Source: Spirochaetota bacterium (GTDB taxonomy: Bacteria; Spirochaetota; UBA4802; JAFGDQ01). Taken from it: a DNA stretch of 50,715 bases. Where the stretch lies: the NCBI GenBank assembly GCA_016934735.1, contig JAFGSG010000103.1, positions 1-50,715 of the forward strand. The letters run 5' to 3'. The position numbers were made by a program, and so were the translations under genes. This document shows, one piece after another, positions 17,907 through 26,714 of the stretch; position 1 is the first letter of the stretch; the number at the start of each line of letters is the position of its first letter. The notes beneath the pieces are model-generated. The model ran no database searches, was not told the origin of the DNA, and worked only from the letters and a program-made list of their open reading frames with translations.

Positions 17907-19068
17907 ACATATTAACTTCGCATCTGTTCTTTTACTCGCACTCGTACTTGCTGATAATACTGCATCTGCCGTCAATCCAAACCCGGATGAGGAATCCTAT
18001 ACAGAGATAAAACGTTTATTTGAATCAGACCGGAAAGAACAGCTTGTTAACGCATCAAAACAGTTTCTCAGAAAATACCCTAAAAGTAATTTAGTTGCAG
18101 ATGTCAGATTCATTATGGCAGAAAGCGAAGCCGACCCGCAGAAAGCCGTTGCTCAATTTAAAATACTGGTCGATAAATACGCTTACTTTAAAAAGCGCGA
18201 TCTTTCCCAGTACAGGATCTGCGAAATACTTTACCTTCAGTCGAAATGGAGCGATCTGAAACAGGAAGCTGAAAAGGGCATAAGGCTTTTTAAAAACAGC
18301 GGATATCTGACTAAATTCAAATTTTATCTCGCAAAAGCATTAATCCACCTGGAACAGTTTGAAGCTGCAAAAAAAGTCTGCATAGACATAACAAGAACCG
18401 ACCACGGCTACAATAATCTGTCTGAAGCTCTTATACTACTGTCGTACATAAACAGAAGCATGTACGGCATTTCGAGAAGTTACCTGTACAGTTTAAGTGA
18501 AATAATCGCCGGATTCAGGAATTCAGAAAACATGCCGGCAGCCCTGTATCTTTTAGGAAGGTACTACAGGTCAAAAGGCGATTATGACAAGGCATATTCA
18601 GCATATTCGGATGTAGCTGCAAAATATCCGAGATCCCCGGAAGCCGAATTTTCCAGGAAAGAGCTCTCGGCAATTGCGCAGCACAATCCTTCTAAAACTG
18701 CCTACATACCGGACAAAGAAACAATTAAAAAGACGGATAGTATTGACATCCAGCCTGAGACCGATATGGAAGGAATGGAGGGCAGCGGGGAAAATAATTA
18801 TTCAGAAAAGGCAATACAGTATTCCATCTCACTCGGGCCGTTCGATACCATACAAAACGCGAGGAACATAAAAAAACTGATTGATAAGGATTTTAACCCT
18901 GTTGAAATCGCTGAAGTCAGGAGCGGATTCTATATTTACGCAGGCAGGTACAGCGGCATTGACCCAGCGTTTAAAACAAAGGTAAGGCTGGCGGAAGAAT
19001 TCGGAATCAACGGCTCCATTGTAAAAATCATTAAGGACGGAAATAAGATTTACGTATATGAAGAATGA
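17887..19068 (+). CDS. Exported TPR-like protein with C-terminal SPOR domain
   Basis: An N-terminal signal sequence or anchor (residues about 9-28, INFASVLLLALVLADNTASA) precedes helical repeats of TPR type. In these, motifs such as AALYLLGRYYRSKGDYDKAYSAYSDVAAKYP occur near residues 218-247. The C-terminal 75 residues (YSISLGPFDTIQNARNI... FYIYAGRYSG) form a SPOR fold, which binds glycan strands lacking stem peptides at division sites. A role in envelope or division-site maintenance is inferred from the domains. It overlaps miaB at its start and mutS at its end, so it belongs to one translationally coupled operon. Confidence 0.8.
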   Translation: MAQRLRKHINFASVLLLALVLADNTASAVNPNPDEESYTEIKRLFESDRKEQLVNASKQFLRKYPKSNLVADVRFIMAESEADPQKAVAQFKILVDKYAYFKKRDLSQYRICEILYLQSKWSDLKQEAEKGIRLFKNSGYLTKFKFYLAKALIHLEQFEAAKKVCIDITRTDHGYNNLSEALILLSYINRSMYGISRSYLYSLSEIIAGFRNSENMPAALYLLGRYYRSKGDYDKAYSAYSDVAAKYPRSPEAEFSRKELSAIAQHNPSKTAYIPDKETIKKTDSIDIQPETDMEGMEGSGENNYSEKAIQYSISLGPFDTIQNARNIKKLIDKDFNPVEIAEVRSGFYIYAGRYSGIDPAFKTKVRLAEEFGINGSIVKIIKDGNKIYVYEE

Positions 19069-21673
19069 CAACCATGACCCGAAGATGACGCCCATGATGA
19101 AGCAGTATTTCTCCATCAAGAGAAATCACCCGGATGAAATTTTATTCTTCCGCCTGGGCGACTTTTACGAGATGTTCCTCGAGGACGCGAAGACAGCGTC
19201 AAAGATACTGGATATAGCGCTTACATCAAGGCAGGATGATGTGCCCATGTGCGGCATTCCCTATCACGCGGCAGAGAGCTATATAGCGCGCCTGATCAAA
19301 GCAGGCCTGCGCGTGGCCGTATGCGAGCAGATGGAAGCCGTGCCTTCGAACGGAACTATTGTAAAGCGCGAAGTAACCAGGATCATTACGCCCGGAACAA
19401 TAGTTGAATCAAATCTGCTTCAATCCGACGACAACAATTTTCTCGCATCCATTGTGTTTAGTAAAGACAGGATAGGCCTTGCATTTGTCGATATATCCAC
19501 GGGCGATTTTATTATATCATCCATTGACAAATCCATCAATGTTTTCAGGGGAGAGATCGCCAAGTACAATCCAAGGGAAGCGCTCATAAACACGAAAGAT
19601 GACCCGGACTATTCTTTGTTTATCCGGCACATCGAAAACTCCGGCATCCCTGTAAACAGCATAAGCGAATGGTTTTATGACAAAGATTACTGCACTGACA
19701 TCATCAGGGAGATATATAATCTTGCAGGCCTTGAGGGCCTGGGCATTTCATCCGATGCAGAAGCTGTGGAGATAAAAGCCGCAGGATCTATCCTGCAGTA
19801 TCTTAAGGATACGCACAGGAAGACATTCGGACATTTAAAGCATCCGAAAAGGATTTCTTCGTCGAAATACATGGTGCTGGATGATGCAACAATTAAAAAT
19901 CTCGAACTTGTGCTAAACAAGGATCAGTCAAGGAACAGGACCCTGTTCTCAGTGCTCGATTTTACCAAAACGGCAATGGGAAGAAGAACACTTGAAAGCA
20001 ATCTCCTGCAGCCGCTTCTGCACCTTGAAGAGATAGAGAAAAGGCTCGATATAGTTCAATACTTCTTTGAACACACCGGCCTTACAAACAGCATCCTGTC
20101 AGAGCTTAAAAACATTCATGATATTGAACGGCTTATCTCGAGATTCGCTCTGTGGAAATCGTTCCCGCGCGATTATATCGCGCTCATGCAATCAATAAAA
20201 GCAGCGGACAGGATCAGGGATATTCTCAGGAACGAATCCTTCGCGCCGTTAAGCGCGCTTTCAGCCGATCTGCCGGACATGGCCTCGCTTTCGGAAAGAA
20301 TCGAAAAGACCATCGAAGACGATCCGGCGATCTCGCCTGAACACGGGCGGGTCATCAAACCCGGATTTAACGCAGAGCTTGACCATTTATATAAATTAAA
20401 GAAGGACGCAAAGGCCTGGATTCTGGAATATCAGGAACAGGAAAAAAGCAAACTCGGCATTCCGACCCTGAAAATAAAATACAACAGGATACACGGCTAC
20501 TTCATTGAAGTAAGCAAAGGTCAGACCTCCAAAGTACCGGACGATTATTTCAGGAAGCAGACTCTGGTAGGCTCGGAAAGATACACTACAAAAGAGCTTC
20601 AGGATTTCGAATCTGAAATACTTTCTTCAGCAGACAGGATCGTTGAGATAGAAAATTTCGAGATCGAAAGATTACTGGCGGAAGTCCTTGCGCAAAAGGA
20701 CGGCCTGCAGGCCGCAGCAGCTGCAATAGGCGAAGCTGATTTTTACTGCTCGCTTGCGCTTTCCGCTGTTGAGAACAAATTCACGCGCCCGCATTTTAAC
20801 AGCGAAGGCATATGCTCGGTCGAAGCCGGGAGGCACCCTGTTGTAGAGAAGTATTATACCAGCGAAGTATTTATACCAAACGATATAATGCTCGATAAAT
20901 CCGAAAACATTATCAAGATCATCACAGGGCCCAACATGTCGGGCAAATCCACCTACATAAGAATGGCGGCCGTAATACAGCTTATGGCGCAGACAGGTTC
21001 GTTCGTGCCCGCAAAGGCATGCAGTCTTTCTCTTGTTGACAGAATATTCACGCGCATAGGAGCTTCGGACAATATTTCGCGCGGCGAATCCACTTTTCTT
21101 GTGGAGATGAACGAGACAGCCGTTATACTTAACAACGCCACAGACAGAAGCCTTATTATAATGGATGAGATAGGCAGAGGCACAAGCACATACGACGGGC
21201 TGTCCATTGCATGGGCTGTTGTTGAATACATCTTAAGATACCTGAAAGCAAAGACCCTCTTTGCCACCCATTATCATGAACTTACAAAACTGGACAGTAA
21301 AAAGGGAATAGTGAACTATAATGTCCTTGTAAAAGAAAAACTGAACGGCGTTGAATTCCTTCACAAAGTAGCTCCGGGAGCTGCGGACAAATCCTACGGC
21401 ATTCACGTCGCAGGACTGGCAGGCATACCTAAAGAGATCACAGCTAACGCAAAGGCTATACTTGAAAAGCTGGAAAAGGCTTCCATGAAAAGTTCCTCCT
21501 CTCAGGCAAGCGTTAAAAAAAACATTGAGAAAGATAATGCCAGGGAGCAGCTGGATATGTTTAACGCGTCCAATCACCTGGTTATTCAGGCTATAAAAAA
21601 CATCGATCCTGATAATATAACTCCGCTGGAAGCAATAAACGAGCTCAACAGGCTGAAGAAACTGATTGAATAA
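19058..21673 (+). CDS. mutS: DNA mismatch repair protein MutS
   Basis: Recognises base mismatches and small loops. At 871 residues it is full length. The mismatch-binding motif is GDFYEMF near residue 35. The ATPase has Walker A GPNMSGKST (from residue 624), Walker B LIIMDEIGRGTSTYDG and ATHYHEL. The C-terminus ends with the usual EQLDMF-containing tail. The ATG overlaps the stop region of the SPOR gene by 11 bases, implying coupling; other in-frame Met codons follow soon after (MTPMMKQ). No mutL is in the window. Confidence 0.96.
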   Translation: MKNDNHDPKMTPMMKQYFSIKRNHPDEILFFRLGDFYEMFLEDAKTASKILDIALTSRQDDVPMCGIPYHAAESYIARLIKAGLRVAVCEQMEAVPSNGTIVKREVTRIITPGTIVESNLLQSDDNNFLASIVFSKDRIGLAFVDISTGDFIISSIDKSINVFRGEIAKYNPREALINTKDDPDYSLFIRHIENSGIPVNSISEWFYDKDYCTDIIREIYNLAGLEGLGISSDAEAVEIKAAGSILQYLKDTHRKTFGHLKHPKRISSSKYMVLDDATIKNLELVLNKDQSRNRTLFSVLDFTKTAMGRRTLESNLLQPLLHLEEIEKRLDIVQYFFEHTGLTNSILSELKNIHDIERLISRFALWKSFPRDYIALMQSIKAADRIRDILRNESFAPLSALSADLPDMASLSERIEKTIEDDPAISPEHGRVIKPGFNAELDHLYKLKKDAKAWILEYQEQEKSKLGIPTLKIKYNRIHGYFIEVSKGQTSKVPDDYFRKQTLVGSERYTTKELQDFESEILSSADRIVEIENFEIERLLAEVLAQKDGLQAAAAAIGEADFYCSLALSAVENKFTRPHFNSEGICSVEAGRHPVVEKYYTSEVFIPNDIMLDKSENIIKIITGPNMSGKSTYIRMAAVIQLMAQTGSFVPAKACSLSLVDRIFTRIGASDNISRGESTFLVEMNETAVILNNATDRSLIIMDEIGRGTSTYDGLSIAWAVVEYILRYLKAKTLFATHYHELTKLDSKKGIVNYNVLVKEKLNGVEFLHKVAPGAADKSYGIHVAGLAGIPKEITANAKAILEKLEKASMKSSSSQASVKKNIEKDNAREQLDMFNASNHLVIQAIKNIDPDNITPLEAINELNRLKKLIE

Positions 21674-21727
21674 CGCGATATTTTTGTTAAATAAAACTCC
21701 CGGATAATAATAAATTCAATAATTATT

Positions 21728-22050
21728 GTTATAAACAATCTGCATATAACTAAAAATGACCTGCTTATTGTTATAAATGAATCGCATATAACTAAAAATG
21801 ACCTGCATATTGTTATAAATGAACCGCTTATAATTAAAAATAGTTTGCTTATAATCATAAATAAATCGCGCATAACTATAAATAGTCTGCTTATAATAAT
21901 AAATGAATCGCGCATAACTAAAAATGATCAGCTTATTGTTATAAATGAACCGCTTATAATTAAAAATAGTCTGCTTATAATTATAAATAAATTGTTTATA
22001 ACAATAAATGGTCCGAAAACAATAATAAATAAGCAGAAGGGGCTTATAAT
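21728..22050. repeat. Tandem repeat array, 42-bp unit made of two 21-bp halves
   Basis: Seven consecutive 42-base units begin at 21728, 21770, 21812, 21854, 21896, 21938 and 21980, with a degenerate eighth. Each unit splits into two related 21-base halves, e.g. ATAAATGAATCGCATATAACT-like then AAAAATGACCTGCTTATT-like. Because 21 is a multiple of three, several frames stay open. On the plus strand they read as a heptad-like peptide (LIIINES, RITKNDQ, LIVINEP). On the minus strand they read as repeats such as SFITICR and SFLVICD. The plus frame has no ATG or GTG start and no clear ribosome site, so translation is doubtful. The array lies between mutS and the convergent LytTR regulator. Confidence 0.85.
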
Positions 22051-22117
22051 AGAAGAGCCGTGAAGATTAAAAAATATATGGTTTTAAAAATGAAAGCAGG
22101 CGCAGGAAAAAAACCGG

Positions 22118-22846
22118 CTAAAATGTAAGCTTTCCCTTTAAAGCAGGTGCATACATTCTTCCAATAGTAAGTGTTGTCTTTTCAGCATCCTTTAAAAAAG
22201 CCGCATATTGGCCGCCTATCAAGTACTGTACATGTGAAATATAGTTTAAGTTCACAATATACTGCTTATGAATCCTTATAAACAAATCGTCAGGCAGTTT
22301 CTGATTGATATCCTTTAAAGACTGCACTGTTTCAAAAACCTTTGTCCTTGTGTGAATAAAAGAATGTCTTCCCTGCGATGAAATGTAAATTATATCATTA
22401 TACCCTATGAGGTAATGGTTGTCCCCTTCTTTAAATGAAAGGCCTAATTTTGTAAGTGAGTTGGAGTTTGAGTCTTTATTTCTTATAACTGATAAAGCTT
22501 TGTCCACAGCATTGTTAAATCTTTCCTGCGTAAACGGCTTTAACAGATAGTCGACCGCACCAAATTCAAATGCCTTAATAGCGAATGCATCGTATGCTGT
22601 GGTAAAAATTACATAGGGTGGATTTTTAAGCTTTTCCAGAACTTCAATACCTGTCATGAAGGGCATGTTAATATCGAGGAAAAGCAAGTCATATTCCTTT
22701 TCGCAAAGCTTGCTGTAAGCATCCTGGCCGTTTCTGGACCAGCCTTCCATTTTCAGTTCATTACGGCTGAAAACGAAATCCAGAAGCAGCTCTCTCGCTG
22801 GCGCTTCATCCTCCGCGATAAAAACAGTGAATATGTCGTCCTGCAT
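22118..22846 (-). CDS. LytTR-family response regulator
   Basis: A 242-residue two-domain regulator. The receiver domain (1-120) has acidic Glu12-Asp13, phospho-acceptor Asp58 in LLFLDINMP, Thr83 and Lys103 (LKPF). A linker leads to a LytTR DNA-binding domain (about 135-240) with IIYISSQGRHSFIHT and FIRIHKQYIVNLNYI. GGAG lies seven bases before the ATG. No histidine kinase is adjacent, so its partner is unknown. Immediately upstream lie three direct repeats spaced 21 bases that fit the known LytTR site layout. Autoregulation and/or control of the divergent small gene is therefore likely. Confidence 0.93.
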   Translation of the reverse strand: MQDDIFTVFIAEDEAPARELLLDFVFSRNELKMEGWSRNGQDAYSKLCEKEYDLLFLDINMPFMTGIEVLEKLKNPPYVIFTTAYDAFAIKAFEFGAVDYLLKPFTQERFNNAVDKALSVIRNKDSNSNSLTKLGLSFKEGDNHYLIGYNDIIYISSQGRHSFIHTRTKVFETVQSLKDINQKLPDDLFIRIHKQYIVNLNYISHVQYLIGGQYAAFLKDAEKTTLTIGRMYAPALKGKLTF

Positions 22847-22994
22847 TTTTCTTCTCCCATGAGCAGCTATCTAAAGTAAATTGCGGGCATACCCTCATCC
22901 GACTGTAAATTTAATTATTAGAGGTAAACATGATTATTATCTGACTTTTTTTATATCTTAAATAATCAACCGGTCAAGCAATATATTTTTAAAA

Positions 22995-23057
22995 GTACCG
23001 TTCATTACCTTCCATGTAGCGTTCATTACATTCCGCGTAGCATTCATTACATATCTG
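22995..23057 (+). promoter_or_regulatory. Triple direct repeat, candidate LytTR operator
   Basis: Three 21-base units start at 22995, 23016 and 23037 with cores GTACCGTTCATTAC, GTAGCGTTCATTAC and GTAGCATTCATTAC. The phase of exactly two DNA turns and the TA.CGTTCAT core match the AgrA/LytTR type of site, which is about 9-bp direct repeats separated by about 12 bp. The third unit abuts a TTGACA. Confidence 0.75.
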
Positions 23058-23090
23058 TTGACAATATAATATTTTTTAATAATATATAAT
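23058..23090 (+). promoter_or_regulatory. Probable promoter of the 23108 gene
   Basis: TTGACA at 23058-23063 directly follows the third LytTR-like repeat. TATATA/TATAAT strings lie at 23083-23090, 19-21 bases on. The longer-than-ideal spacer would fit a promoter that needs an activator at the adjacent repeats. Confidence 0.5.
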
Positions 23091-23107
23091 TAAAATGGAA
23101 TTACAAT

Positions 23108-23407
23108 ATGAATGATTATACTGTTTATTATCAAAAATTCGATCAGAGACTGAAAAAATGGGACTTTGAACTAAAAGTATTTAACTCGGAAGCTCAGGCA
23201 AAAAAATTCGGAGCGGAAATCCTTAAATTGTATCCGAATAATGAAGTTATAATTAAAAGCAAAGAATATAAAATAATCTACGAAAATGACAGGCCGGCAA
23301 AAAAATATATAGGCAAAGAAAAATTTATCGTTAAATCTACATCCGAAAGCCATACAAGGCTGCTGCAGGAAGTTTTCCCATCACAGCACGTTGCAGGAGT
23401 ACGTTAG
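23108..23407 (+). CDS. Small hypothetical protein, 99 aa
   Basis: A charged, cytosolic-looking protein (MNDYTVYYQKFDQRLKKWDF...), rich in Lys and Tyr, with alternating strand/helix character. No family is recognised and no signal peptide or membrane segment is present. It is the first gene after the LytTR-type direct repeats and the TTGACA, so it is the best candidate target of the divergent response regulator. The ribosome site is weak (GGA eight bases before the ATG). Coding status is supported mainly by this promoter context. Confidence 0.62.
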   Translation: MNDYTVYYQKFDQRLKKWDFELKVFNSEAQAKKFGAEILKLYPNNEVIIKSKEYKIIYENDRPAKKYIGKEKFIVKSTSESHTRLLQEVFPSQHVAGVR

Positions 23408-23536
23408 AAACAACGCTGCAGCCTGTTCAGACTGAAAAAAACACCAAACAAGCAGGAGCAATTAAGTAAATAATCCTCTGCCCGCAAACCAGGCTTTCAG
23501 CTCTTATAAACAAAAACTTGCAGGAAACTGAATTTC

Positions 23537-23559
23537 AAAAAGCCGTTTCATTGCTTTTT
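23537..23559. terminator. Weak hairpin between convergent genes
   Basis: AAAAAGC and GCTTTTT form a 7-bp stem around nine bases, 55 bases past the end of the minus-strand barrel gene and 130 bases past the small plus-strand gene. It could act in either direction, but the stem is short. Confidence 0.3.
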
Positions 23560-23613
23560 ATAGTTATAATTTTTTCAGGATTTGTGCGTGCCTGCAGGGC
23601 AGGGAGAAAACTG

Positions 23614-24549
23614 CTAAAAACGAATACCCGCAAGACATGAATACCTTAGAGTTTTAAAATCGTAAGTTTTATAATTAATTAAATAGTAATCAGCATATGC
23701 CTCAATAAAAAAACGGGAATAAATTCTGCACTCAACTGAAAGGCCTGCTTTATAATAATATGCATAGGTCGAATCGCTTCCTTTTTCCGTTAAATTCCAT
23801 GCAGGGTCGTATTTTTTATAATCCAGAATAGTGTAAGCCAGCCCGCCTCCTCCTCTGAGCGCAAAATTCAAAGGAAAGTCAAAATTTGTCATTACGAAAA
23901 CGTTCATCCCGCTGATAATACTTGTCATGTCGCTTTCAACCCTGTTGAACTCTTTTTTACCGCTGAATTTCACATAATTACTCTCAATATCCATTCCGGT
24001 ATATTTCATAAATTTCAAAAAAGACGGGAAATTAACCCTGCGGAAAGCGTATGCAATATCAAGTGAATAGGCATTAAAAGTATCTTTATAATACTCATCC
24101 CAATCCGGCTGAATATCAAAATAGGAGGCTCCTATACCTATCTTAAAGGCGAAAACAGACGTTCCGGTTATTTCCGGTTCTTTTACTGTTTCTTTCCCGT
24201 TTTCTTTTCCAGGCTGTTCCAACAAAGGTTTCTCAATTACCAGATCTGCCCAGTCCGACCAGCTGCCGAGTTTGCCGAATTTATTTACAGAACCTATCCT
24301 TATTCTGTAAGTATCAGGCTGAAGTTCTACTATTAAGTTATTAGAGTCTGCATCCTTGCTGATGATTGTGTTCCCCTGCAAGTCCTTAATTAAGATCTTA
24401 TAACTTACGGCGCCACCCACCTCTTCCCAGCTGATTTTTATTTTTCTTTCTTCAGATGATACTTCGGATTGATTTATCTGGGCGATAATATCCGGCCGGA
24501 ATAAGAAACAAAAAACGGAAACCATTACAATATATTTTAGTTTATTCAT
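23614..24549 (-). CDS. Fn3-containing predicted outer-membrane beta-barrel protein
   Basis: A signal peptide (about 1-24) is followed by a fibronectin type III-like module (residues about 35-108, IKISWEEVGGAVSYKILIKD...YRIRIGSVNKFGKLGSWSDWADL). A linker of Glu/Lys/Pro follows. The last 175 residues alternate aromatic and polar residues (FKIGIGASYFDIQPDW, YYKAGLSVECRIYSRFFIEAYADYYL). They end in Phe, as expected for a barrel inserted by BAM. It is the third gene of the cyclase-FecR operon, 11 bases after the FecR gene, suggesting an envelope-spanning assembly or linked output. The exact role is unknown. Confidence 0.75.
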   Translation of the reverse strand: MNKLKYIVMVSVFCFLFRPDIIAQINQSEVSSEERKIKISWEEVGGAVSYKILIKDLQGNTIISKDADSNNLIVELQPDTYRIRIGSVNKFGKLGSWSDWADLVIEKPLLEQPGKENGKETVKEPEITGTSVFAFKIGIGASYFDIQPDWDEYYKDTFNAYSLDIAYAFRRVNFPSFLKFMKYTGMDIESNYVKFSGKKEFNRVESDMTSIISGMNVFVMTNFDFPLNFALRGGGGLAYTILDYKKYDPAWNLTEKGSDSTYAYYYKAGLSVECRIYSRFFIEAYADYYLINYKTYDFKTLRYSCLAGIRF

Positions 24550-24560
24550 CGCGATTGGTT

Positions 24561-26714
24561 TTATAAATTTTCGACCTTCAGTGATTTTACATCAACTTTA
24601 TTTACCGGCCCGAGGGTAATTTTAAAATTGCTTTTCACTAACGGACTTTTTCTCAATACCTCTTTTTTATCTGTTGAAATCTCATAAGCCTGCAAAGTCC
24701 AGGAAAAAGAACTTTCGTCCAGTTTATTCAGATCTGTTATTTTACAGCTTAATCCCTTCTCTTCAATTTCCGCAATTTTATATTCTTTTCCTTTTTTCCT
24801 CTGGTAGACCGAAATCCTGTAAAGATTTGCTCCCGCCACTTTACTCCAGCTTAATGACAGAATATCTTTATCGCTCATATTAACCGTATACCCGTTCTTT
24901 GGAGAAACGATAACAGGCGCGGTAAGATTGTTTTGCACAGTAAAAAAATGAGCTTCGGAATCCGCCATAATGGAATCATCATCATCAACTACCACGACCC
25001 TCCAGTAATACGAACCGGGTTCAATCCGCATTATGGTGTCATTCGAAGAATATTTTAAAATGCTCTCTTTATACTGCGGAGAAAAATCTTTCGAAGCAGA
25101 AACCTGGACTTTGTAATGCCCTTTGATTTCGCTGGCCAGCCATGAGAAACGCACAGAAGCTGTCTTTTGGCTATCTCCGACCGGCAGTACGGCATTGTCT
25201 GAAGGCAGAACAAGTTTAACTTCTTCCGTATCAATTATTCCGAATATCCTTGCCCTCGAAAAATCGGTTGACTCATCAGCGCCAAGTTTACCTGCTACCC
25301 TCCAGTAATAAGTTCCATTAGGCAGGTTCTTTTCCAGCTGTAAAAAATTAACTTTGCTTGCACCGGAAAATACAATATCTTTAAATCCTTCATCCTTTGA
25401 AACAAAAAAATCGTATTCGCGGATATCGGGAATATTTTTCCATGTAAATGTGACATTCTGCTTCTCCAGAACTTTCCGGCTGAACTTCTTTGCATTTTCC
25501 GGATACACCAATTCAGGCGCAGCAGTAAGTTCCTTTTCCTTTATGTTGAGTTCAAAAATATTGCTTGGACTGGTTCCAGCAATATTCTTCAATCCGGTAT
25601 TCTTTTCAACTCTCCAGTAATAAACCCCCTTGCCTAATGAATCCAGTACAATGTTATTTTGAGGCGTATCGAATGTCCTTATAACATTGCTCATTAAAGG
25701 ATCAGATGCCAGAACAAGCCTGTAGCTTAAAGCAATTTCGCTTTTCGTCCATTTAAAGAAAATTATCGGAGGGGTGCTTCTATAAGTTATTGTCTCCCTT
25801 TCGGCAGGTGAAATCAATTTAATAGGTTCATCCCACAGAACAGTAAATCTTCTGGACTCACTGTACTCCTCTTCCTTCGTAATCTTCTGAACAGCCCTTA
25901 CCCTCCAGTAATAAATGCCTTTCTCAAGTTCAAGCGATATTGCTGTCCCGTTTACTTCTTTCTTCTGCAGGATATTTGCGAATGCTTCATCTTTAGAAAG
26001 CTCAAAGAAAACCGAGTACTCTCCTTTAACAGCGAGCCATGAAAAATCCATTTGCTTTTTTTCTGATGGCGTATGATGATAACTGTCCGCAGACGGGCTT
26101 ACCAGCTTCACAGTAAGGTCATACCTGGTTACATCGCCGGAATCCTTTGCCAGAACAAGCGCCTGATCGGTTCCTATATTCGTCACTCCCTTGCCGGTGT
26201 CTATGCCGGCTCCTCCCTTTAATACGGAAAAATTAAGGTCGCCCGCTTTATTCTGCGATAATTTCACATCGCCCTTATCGACTGAAATACTGGCATTGCC
26301 GGACTTTATATTTAACTTTTTAAGGTCTCCCTCCGTCCCTTCCCTGCTGGCAATAATTGATCCCTGATTAAACTGAATATCAATCTGGTTTTTATCCAGC
26401 ACAAGAAGAATCATGCTGTTTTCATTCAGCTTGATTTCAGTGCCGTCATTAAGGCGAAGCGAAGCTTCCGATTGGTCGGATGTCCTGATTGAATCATAAT
26501 TATAAAGAGGCACTTCATCTTCCACACCTTCCCAAATGACCTGGCCCGCATACTTTCTCTCAGCGGTTTTTCTTTTGTGAACCACTGTCCCGATCAATTC
26601 ATTAGTGCCTGCCTGTACCTTTGCCGTTATGTCCCTGTAATAAAGGAATGCAAAGACTGCAATAACCGCCGTACCAATGCCGACCACTAAAAAATCACTG
26701 CGTGAGAATCTCAT
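24561..26714 (-). CDS. FecR-domain membrane protein with five Fn3-like repeats
   Basis: One N-terminal membrane helix (about 8-26) anchors a 717-residue extracytoplasmic protein. Residues about 50-190 form a FecR-like domain (YDSIRTSDQSEASLRLNDGTEIKLNENS). The rest holds about five Fn3-like modules, recognisable by a repeated YYWRV motif (IYYWRVRAV, VYYWRVEKN, TYYWRVAGK, SYYWRVVVV and a diverged FSWTLQAY). Such proteins occur in spirochaetes, where their function is not established. The start codon lies inside the 3' end of the cyclase gene (20-base overlap), so the two are coupled. The barrel gene follows directly. Confidence 0.85.
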   Translation of the reverse strand: MRFSRSDFLVVGIGTAVIAVFAFLYYRDITAKVQAGTNELIGTVVHKRKTAERKYAGQVIWEGVEDEVPLYNYDSIRTSDQSEASLRLNDGTEIKLNENSMILLVLDKNQIDIQFNQGSIIASREGTEGDLKKLNIKSGNASISVDKGDVKLSQNKAGDLNFSVLKGGAGIDTGKGVTNIGTDQALVLAKDSGDVTRYDLTVKLVSPSADSYHHTPSEKKQMDFSWLAVKGEYSVFFELSKDEAFANILQKKEVNGTAISLELEKGIYYWRVRAVQKITKEEEYSESRRFTVLWDEPIKLISPAERETITYRSTPPIIFFKWTKSEIALSYRLVLASDPLMSNVIRTFDTPQNNIVLDSLGKGVYYWRVEKNTGLKNIAGTSPSNIFELNIKEKELTAAPELVYPENAKKFSRKVLEKQNVTFTWKNIPDIREYDFFVSKDEGFKDIVFSGASKVNFLQLEKNLPNGTYYWRVAGKLGADESTDFSRARIFGIIDTEEVKLVLPSDNAVLPVGDSQKTASVRFSWLASEIKGHYKVQVSASKDFSPQYKESILKYSSNDTIMRIEPGSYYWRVVVVDDDDSIMADSEAHFFTVQNNLTAPVIVSPKNGYTVNMSDKDILSLSWSKVAGANLYRISVYQRKKGKEYKIAEIEEKGLSCKITDLNKLDESSFSWTLQAYEISTDKKEVLRKSPLVKSNFKITLGPVNKVDVKSLKVENL

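Noticed and set aside
21586-21915. Minus-strand 109-codon frame over mutS end and the tandem array
   Set aside because: It overlaps the mutS 3' end and owes its openness to the repeat period being a multiple of three; there is no convincing ribosome site.
21728-22050. CRISPR array
   Set aside because: Units are contiguous and degenerate with no unique spacers, and no cas genes are present.
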